A DNA stretch of 64,000 bases, from the NCBI GenBank assembly GCA_963930645.1, contig OZ005649.1, forward strand, positions 384,205,887 to 384,269,886. The letters run 5' to 3'. Origin of the DNA: Salticus scenicus. Its lineage: Eukaryota; Arthropoda; Arachnida; Araneae; Salticidae. Position 1 is the first letter of the stretch. Each line of letters opens with the position of its first letter. Under the pieces are notes generated by a model that had not been told where the DNA came from, did not search any database, and worked only from the letters and a program-made list of their open reading frames with translations. Below are positions 57,804-64,000 of the stretch, piece after piece. Made by a program: the position numbers and the translations under genes.

Positions 57804-58486
57804 CTACAATTTCCAAATATAATTCCATTATATTCGATATCTGTTGGATAGCGTTGTAAACGAATTGTGAATGATTTTCATACCATATTCAACACGAAAC
57901 ATGCTTTTATGCATATAAAAAAATGTATATTCGTTTCCTTTTGTCTAGTATAACATAAACTGTACCTGCGAAAAATTTCACCTACAGACATAATGCATTT
58001 GAAATTTTTTTCGACGTGCCTAAACACGAAGAATTTGTTTAATCTCAACAAAAATTGGTGCAGCATCTCTGTATGATATAGATTTAGAATACTAAGTTCG
58101 TACACTTTGCTATTATTTACTTTTTAGATATGCTATTGGTAACACATAGACACACACAGAGAGAGAGCTAAAAATCTGAATTTCGGTTTCAGGGGACTTC
58201 AAAACATGCAAAAAAAAAAAAAAAAAAAAAAAAGTCTTGATTTCGAAAATTTTATTTACAACAATACTTTCTCTATGGTTATATAGTGCTACGATATTTT
58301 TTGAGATATGCTGATGAGATACAAACACACACACATGTACGCAGACAGACACACAGGTCAATCGCCAGAAATCTGACTTTTGGATTAATGGACCTTAAAA
58401 CGTGTAAATACAATAAGAACTCACTTTCGAAAATTTTACCGCAAAACAATACTTTTTTTTGTCATGTATATGGGTAAGAAAAAGTA
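57241..58486 (+). mobile_element. 1.2-kb dispersed family, copy with duplicated 3' part
   Basis: It starts CTGGTGTGACGCTCACACAA and ends ATGGGTAAGAAAAAGTA. The 3' section is present twice: GATATGCTATTGGTAACACA (about 58128) and GATATGCTGATGAGATACAA (about 58304) each precede CA-rich, GGxCTTxAAAAC and CGAAAATTTTA blocks. The unit is about 175 bp. Poly(T) lies at 57771-57803 and poly(A) at about 58208-58233. Confidence 0.7.
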
Positions 58487-58803
58487 AAAATAAAAACAAG
58501 TTTAAAAAATATAATTAAAGATAAATATTGCAGAAAAGAGATGTTTTTCTTCTTCTTCTTCTTCTTTTTTATTTATTTTTTTTATTTTTTTTATTTTTTT
58601 TATTTTTTTTTTTATCTTGTGCCAAAAAAATTTTAAGAAATGAATCTAATCGTTGTTAAGGATAGCAGCTTCATATTTTAAAGTAAATAATTTTTATTTT
58701 ATTTTATTTATTTATTAAACATTGTTTTTATATTTAAACCAACTATTTTTTTTTCTTTTGTTCTGTAGCATCAAATAATAATAATACAAAAAAGTAATAA
58801 AAG

Positions 58804-58835
<32 letters not shown>

Positions 58836-60200
58836 CGTCCTAAATTAAATTTGGTTTTGTAAGAAATTTTATATTGATTATTTAGAAACCAAAATTAGGT
58901 TCAGTTTAATTTTTCTAGCTTCTTTCATTCTTGTATCAAAATGTGCAGTTATTTTTATGCTCGTAAAACACCATCGAATTTTTTTTTAGGTGTTTTCATT
59001 TGAATATTGCGTTAATTGCGCAATCGTTTTGTGTACTGACATTTATTAAAACTTTACGATGCATTGGCGTTTGTGGAAAATATTTTTAAATAATTACACA
59101 TTATTTAAATGCACAAACCTATTTCTCTTGTAGAATAAGGTATGATTAGCGTAAATTATTCATTTATGTTGAGATATATTGTAAGATGGAAATGGAAATT
59201 GTTTATACTAGATTTAAAGTGTTTAGAACTTTTTTTAAGTGTACTGTATAGACAATAGAGCATATGAAAATTTTAGATGACATAGAAGTTACAGAAATTT
59301 TTAAATGCTTTCATTTTGGAAATAAAATCATAAAATATTTCTTTCACATAGGTGTCAACTTCTACGGTTTTTTAGCACCACTATTTCTCTGCAAAAAGTT
59401 TCATTATGCTTAATCACAGAAAACTACTAAAACACTTATTAAAAATTTTTATTAAAATTTACCATTAGGAAAAAAAAAAAAGTACAAGTTGGCAAATATG
59501 CTTTTATGATATTTTTTTCTCAGCAGTTAAAAACAAAATATAATTTTGTGTACTTGCTGTCTTTAAATAACGTACAGGCCTGCACATAACTAAACTCTAG
59601 TACGATTTTCTTTAAAAGTAAAGCTATAAAAATAACTGTTGCGAGTTGTCTTCCTTCGAAATTTAAAAATAAAATGTTTTGTGAGTGTCACTTGTCAGGT
59701 AAAATATACTGAAGGATATAGATTAAACTATGTAACGAGTAAGTACAGTTGGATTAAGTAATTATGCTCTATGCAAGTCAGATGATTTTCTTCCTTTTTT
59801 AAGTATTATATTTCACTTCAGCTGACATATTCAATTTTAATATTTTTGAAAAAAATAAAAGTTGTCGCCTACTTTTCTATAAAATAGTTTTAATAATAAT
59901 AAATAAATGTGTGATTGGTTATTAAATAAATAACAAAAAAAGAAAGAAAGAAAAAAAAATGAAAGAAAGAAAAAAGAAAGTTAAAACTTTTTATTATTAT
60001 TATTTTAACATAAATGTCAAATTTCTTTCTTTCATTTTTATTATATTATAATTCACTAAGGTATTTCATTATAAGAATTTCATATAATAAGCAAGGTACA
60101 GACTGAAAAAAGAAACGATGCGTCGATCAAGGTCAAAACAAAACAGAAGAAAAAAAAAAATAAAATAAGAAGAAAAAAAACCTACGGAGAAGAGGAATGG
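58487..60200. other. AT-rich non-coding DNA
   Basis: Contains TTC triplets (58549-58566), T-rich arrays, (TA)n at 58813-58833 and GAAA arrays (59940-59980). No gene is supported. Confidence 0.5.
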
Positions 60201-60287
60201 GAATTGGCGATAGAACCTGGTTGTGCTTCAGCGGTTTCGCCAATGTGCCAAAGAGGGGCTGAAAACGTTAGTCTTTCATAATATGCT

Positions 60288-60358
60288 GCCCGCACCGGGA
60301 ATCGAACTGTCAATCAACGGATTCAAAGTCGAGCGTCTTCCCAACCAAGCCATCGGTA
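60288..60358 (-). pseudogene. tRNA-like sequence
   Basis: On the minus strand it reads ACCGATGGCTTGGTTGGGAA, an anticodon-arm-like GCTCGACTTTGAATCCG and a B-box-like AGTTCGATTCCCGG, then TGCGGGC. The A box is weak and the arms pair imperfectly. It shares the CCGGTGCGGGC end type with 42644-42718. It could be the head of a tRNA-derived SINE; no body or tail was recognised. Confidence 0.4.
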
Positions 60359-60975
60359 CTCACACTGTATGCTGCTTCCATATTGAAATATATTTTAGTA
60401 TCCGCAAAACAAATTGAAATTTTATGTCTTTGCAATAAAACTGTTCATAAGAAGTAAAACTTAATACATATTATTTTCTAAAATTTCATGTGTAGAGGTT
60501 TAGAGTTTTTTTTTTGTAAAAAGCGTAATAAATATGAAAAAATAGTAGACTATGGATTTTAAACGATTTTTTTTTTAACTGGTATTTGCAAGAAAACAAA
60601 TATGTACAAGAAACCAAAAAAAAAAAAAAAAATGCACTTTCACATTTAAGTGTTAGGAAACATGAAATATTTTTTAAACCGCGGAAACAAAATCAATTAT
60701 GCACGAATTATTTTAGATTGTTGAGTTACGAATTCGCTTTTTTAGCTACAAGTTACATGCATCGTTTACCTTAATATTTTCTTGTTTTATTACATGTGAG
60801 AACTTTAAATAAAAATTAACTTTGTTTTTTAATTTTTAACAGAATAAGTTCCTCGTCTAAGTATTTTAAATAAGTTAACTACTCATATTATATAAAATAA
60901 TAGCAAATTTATTTGTTTAAAAAAATGTTAAAACAGGGTATGCATGCTGCTTAAAACAGATTCCATATGGAAAAT
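60359..60975. other. non-coding DNA
   Basis: AT-rich with short poly(A) near 60617-60632. The short open frame at 60586-60774 has no recognisable domain. Confidence 0.4.
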
Positions 60976-60984
60976 TTGTTAAGT

Positions 60985-61288
60985 AATACAAATGTCTGAA
61001 TTTCTAAGTATCTGAAATTTGTAATGTCTGAATTTTTAAATGTCTAAATTTTTAAATGTGTGAAATTTTATGTGTCTAAACTGTAATATGTGTTAATTTC
61101 AGACATATCAATCTTATTCAGACCGTTATGTTGGCTCATTTATAAAAAAAAATAAACTTATGTGTCTTAATTTAAGACAGCACATGCGTCTGATATTTTG
61201 CATGCGTAAGTGTTTCAGGCATTTATGTGTCTGAATTGGCATTTCAGACGCATTTCTGTCTGAATTTAAGACGCTTCTATTTACAGTG
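60985..61288. mobile_element. GTGTCTGAATTT-rich element, copy 2
   Basis: At least ten copies of (A/G)TGTCT(G/A)AATTT or the inverse AAATTCAGACA/TTAAGACAG words are packed in 300 bp. The right end TTTACAGTG resembles the 56187 element's CTACAGTG. The left end is not well defined. The words face each other, so many small hairpins are possible. Confidence 0.5.
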
Positions 61289-63498
61289 TGCCTAATATAA
61301 AATATTAGATTTTATTTATACACTTTAAACAAACTGACACAATTTTATAACAGCAACTGGCATGGCAGCGCTACATACTGTTTAACCTGCAGGAAATTGA
61401 ACAGAGTTTTTCATAATAAATATTTTAGCTGCGTAGTTTAATGCAAATTTAACCACAAGACGTTGAGGTAGAATCTGAAAAACTGCAAAAAGTATGTGTC
61501 ACCTATGGAATGATATGCTAAAAAATAAATGTGTCATAGCAGCAGCACCTACAGGATAATATGCACAAATAAAAGCATAGCATTTCACAATAAAGATTTT
61601 ACTTATATGGTTTTCTTCAGTTTTAACCAATAGAAGCTAAGATATAGACTATGAAAGATTGCAGATGGCGAGTAAAAGAGTCGACTTTGTCTGCTGATAG
61701 ACACACAAATTAAGTCAGCATCCATCTTCATAAAATCTATCTCACATATCAATTTTAATGTATTTATACAAGGTATAGACCTTTTTGTCTACGGGAGAAA
61801 TTAGAGCCTATTAGTACCATCTGTCGATTAATATCGATAACATTGAATCAGTATTCTTTTTTGTATTGGTTATCTCACGAAACCGGTTTTATGAAATTAT
61901 ACGCTATAGAAAAAATGATTAGTGTTGTCTAGGAAATATTGAAGTCATTAACAGCGCAGAGTCAAGTGTTCAGCGATACGCACGAAATTATGCTACGGCG
62001 CAACAAAATATAAACTTTATAAAAATCTGTACATTAGTTCATGATCTAAAAATATAGTAAAGATTTTTGTCTCACATTCACAAACATTACCTTTTTCTAA
62101 AAATATATAAATTGTGTGCAGGGCATCTCAGAATATTTAAATTCTTTGAAAACTTTTAATCGAAATCCTGTACAAGTTCAATATGATCTTCTATACATAT
62201 AGAAAAAAAATAAAAATAAAATAAATGTATGTCTTAAAAATCTTTCATACTATTGTCTTAATACAATGGAATGCTTATCATTATTTATTTATTTTAAGTA
62301 ATATCTGAAAAAAAAATCTCTTTACATTCGATGATTTAGAAAAATGTATATTTTGTTTAATTACAATAATGTTTATTGGCATTTACTTTTCATAACTGAT
62401 CAAACATTTTATTTTCAGATAACTAATGCTATATAACTAATGCTTTAACCCTTTGCGATAAGGGGATAAACATGTTTAAAATATTTTTAATCTTTAAAAA
62501 ATACCATGGAATAAGTCAAATGGATTTATTTAAGTGTATTTCAAGTTAAAAGAAATTCTGTGCTTTAAAAAAAAAGTAAAGTTATTGTTCTAGTCAAATT
62601 AGTGTTACATTAATATTAATTATTGAATAATAATATTTCTAAAAAGGATTATACAAAACACTAAAACCAATTACGATTTTGAAAAAAAAAAATAAATAAC
62701 ACAGATTGATAAAAAAATTTCATACAGATCCTAAATCGTCAACAAAAATCTTTAAAATTTACGGAATGTAAAATACATAAAAATCGCTTTTGTAAAGTTT
62801 TATTTTTATTTTTAAATTTTAAATTTAATTCCTAGTAGTAGAAACATTTTAAAAAAAAATGATTAATTTTAAACAATATCACTAATGGTATTTGCTAACT
62901 GAGAAAATAAAAGTTAATTTGGTAATAGATTTTGACCCATTATGTCGGAAAGGGTGTTAAAGTTGAAAGGGGGGAAAGAAATCTAAGAAAGTTGTATTAA
63001 CACTCCTTGATGCCTGTAGGTACAATACTTTTGGTACAGTATGTTAGATGACTCTGTCGGTATCATCTATATAAATTGGTATTAAAATTTTATTATAAGT
63101 ATTAATACATTGGCTTTAATTATAAAATTATGCGTATTTTTTGTTATAATACCAATACATTTCTTATATATGTCTGTTCTAACGTTAAAATGTAATTTTT
63201 CAGGAAAGCATTTTTTTTTTTTTAACTTTAAAAGCATGTTTTAATACACTTCTATCTCATAATTATAATGACAGACTATATTAACGTAAAAAGAACACAT
63301 GAAGGACATAGCGCAATTTATTTTTTCAAAAAATATGTATGCTGTCCGTTATCTCTGGGGTACACACACACACACACATATATATATATGTGTGTGTGTG
63401 TATGTAATTAAATTTGATATTCATAAAAAAAAGAAGTACAAATGTGGCAAGAAATTATTATAAAAATATATATATAAATTCATATATATACATACATA

Positions 63499-63529
<31 letters not shown>

Positions 63530-64000
63530 TTGCACACACACACGCATATATATATGCATATATATGTATGTGTGTGTATAGTTAAATTAGGCAAAAAGTT
63601 ATGCACATGTTTGTCTACAATTTGATATTTTTGGACCACTATAACATCATAAATAATGCGTTACTAAAAAAAATAAATAAATAAAATTCTCCTAGGAAAT
63701 CATCGAATGAAATAAACGGTATAAGAGAGAATTAATTGAAAAATGTTGGGTACAAATGATGAAATCGTGTCATAAAATATTTACATTTAATACACTTAAT
63801 ATAAATATAAACTGAAAAAAAAAGAATTGAATATAACTAAAATTTTCTTTTCTTTTATTACACAGCTTAAGACATATTATTTCTGTTTGTATATAAATTA
63901 AATTTTTAGAATAAAATTTCTCCTATCTGTCTCCATTCTTAAATTGTACGAAGTAGTCTAATAGTTACTATTATAGAGGAATAATTTTAATTATTATAAA
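61289..64000. other. AT-rich non-coding DNA to the window end
   Basis: Simple repeats occur at 63363-63402 ((CA)n-(TA)n-(TG)n) and 63466-63570 (TA, CA and TG runs). The somewhat GC-richer 61640-62000 shows no open frame. No gene is supported. Confidence 0.5.
63363..63402. repeat. (CA)n(TA)n(TG)n palindromic microsatellite
   Basis: The CA run, short TA core and TG run are mutually complementary, so the array can fold on itself. A second such array follows at about 63533-63578. Confidence 0.85.

Noticed and set aside
1..64000. CRISPR arrays, bacterial operons or prophage
   Set aside because: No regularly spaced identical repeats with unique spacers, no dense reading frames and no ribosome-binding pattern. 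The sequence is clearly eukaryotic.

Overview
The window is AT-rich (my estimate is a little over 70% A+T) non-coding eukaryotic DNA, almost certainly from an animal and most likely an arthropod. I favour an arthropod for two reasons. The one convincing gene exon resembles insect and arachnid CAPA/pyrokinin (neuromedin-U-type) receptors. One decayed transposase carries a GHSYLP.DR.FG motif that I associate with arthropod transposon proteins. There are no bacterial-style genes, no operons and no CRISPR array. Most short open frames are chance frames in poly(A/T), CA/TG and (TA)n sequence.

Gene content is very low. A first coding exon of a class-A neuropeptide receptor lies on the minus strand at 53334-53088. 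It holds TM1 and most of TM2 and ends in a consensus GTAAGT donor. The rest of the gene must lie at lower coordinates, beyond a long intron or outside the window, and I did not find further exons by eye. A GC-richer patch 1.3-1.5 kb upstream (54660-54860) is a weak candidate promoter or 5' exon. A second GC-richer patch with palindromes lies at 56480-56690. tRNA-like sequences occur at 16754-16828, 42494-42565, 42644-42718, 45582-45652 and 60288-60358. Most look like pseudogenes or parts of mobile elements.

The rest is a dense mosaic of non-autonomous DNA transposons and dispersed repeats. Going through the window: a three-copy tandem at 207-690; a terminal-inverted-repeat (TIR) element with its empty site visible nearby (1417-1715); a foldback with duplicated core (3121-3275); a (TA)n-bounded element with an alternating A/B C-rich array (3712-5510); paired small MITEs (7477-7910); foldbacks at 10325-10511, 10631-11255 and 12702-12885; TIR elements at 12957-14640 and 16231-17056; a Tc1/mariner-type palindromic MITE in three copies (19872, 20238, 55295); a TTAA-flanked piggyBac-type element (22636-23144); a 194-bp perfect tandem triplication (31823-32404); a 1.2-1.25 kb family with ACTTTCTCTTACCC arms (36314, 57241, inverted at 47238, fragment at 29859); a second long family (18905, 23205, 48570); a hAT-type element with a perfect 8-bp target duplication (45123-46378); and a 1.6-kb transposon with a decayed transposase (50463-52064).

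The most unusual theme is tRNA-like sequences sitting centrally inside inverted repeats (42479-42594, and 45511-45712 nested in the hAT element). This suggests cruciform-forming, possibly Pol III-transcribed foldback elements. All assignments come from reading the sequence by eye, without any database search.
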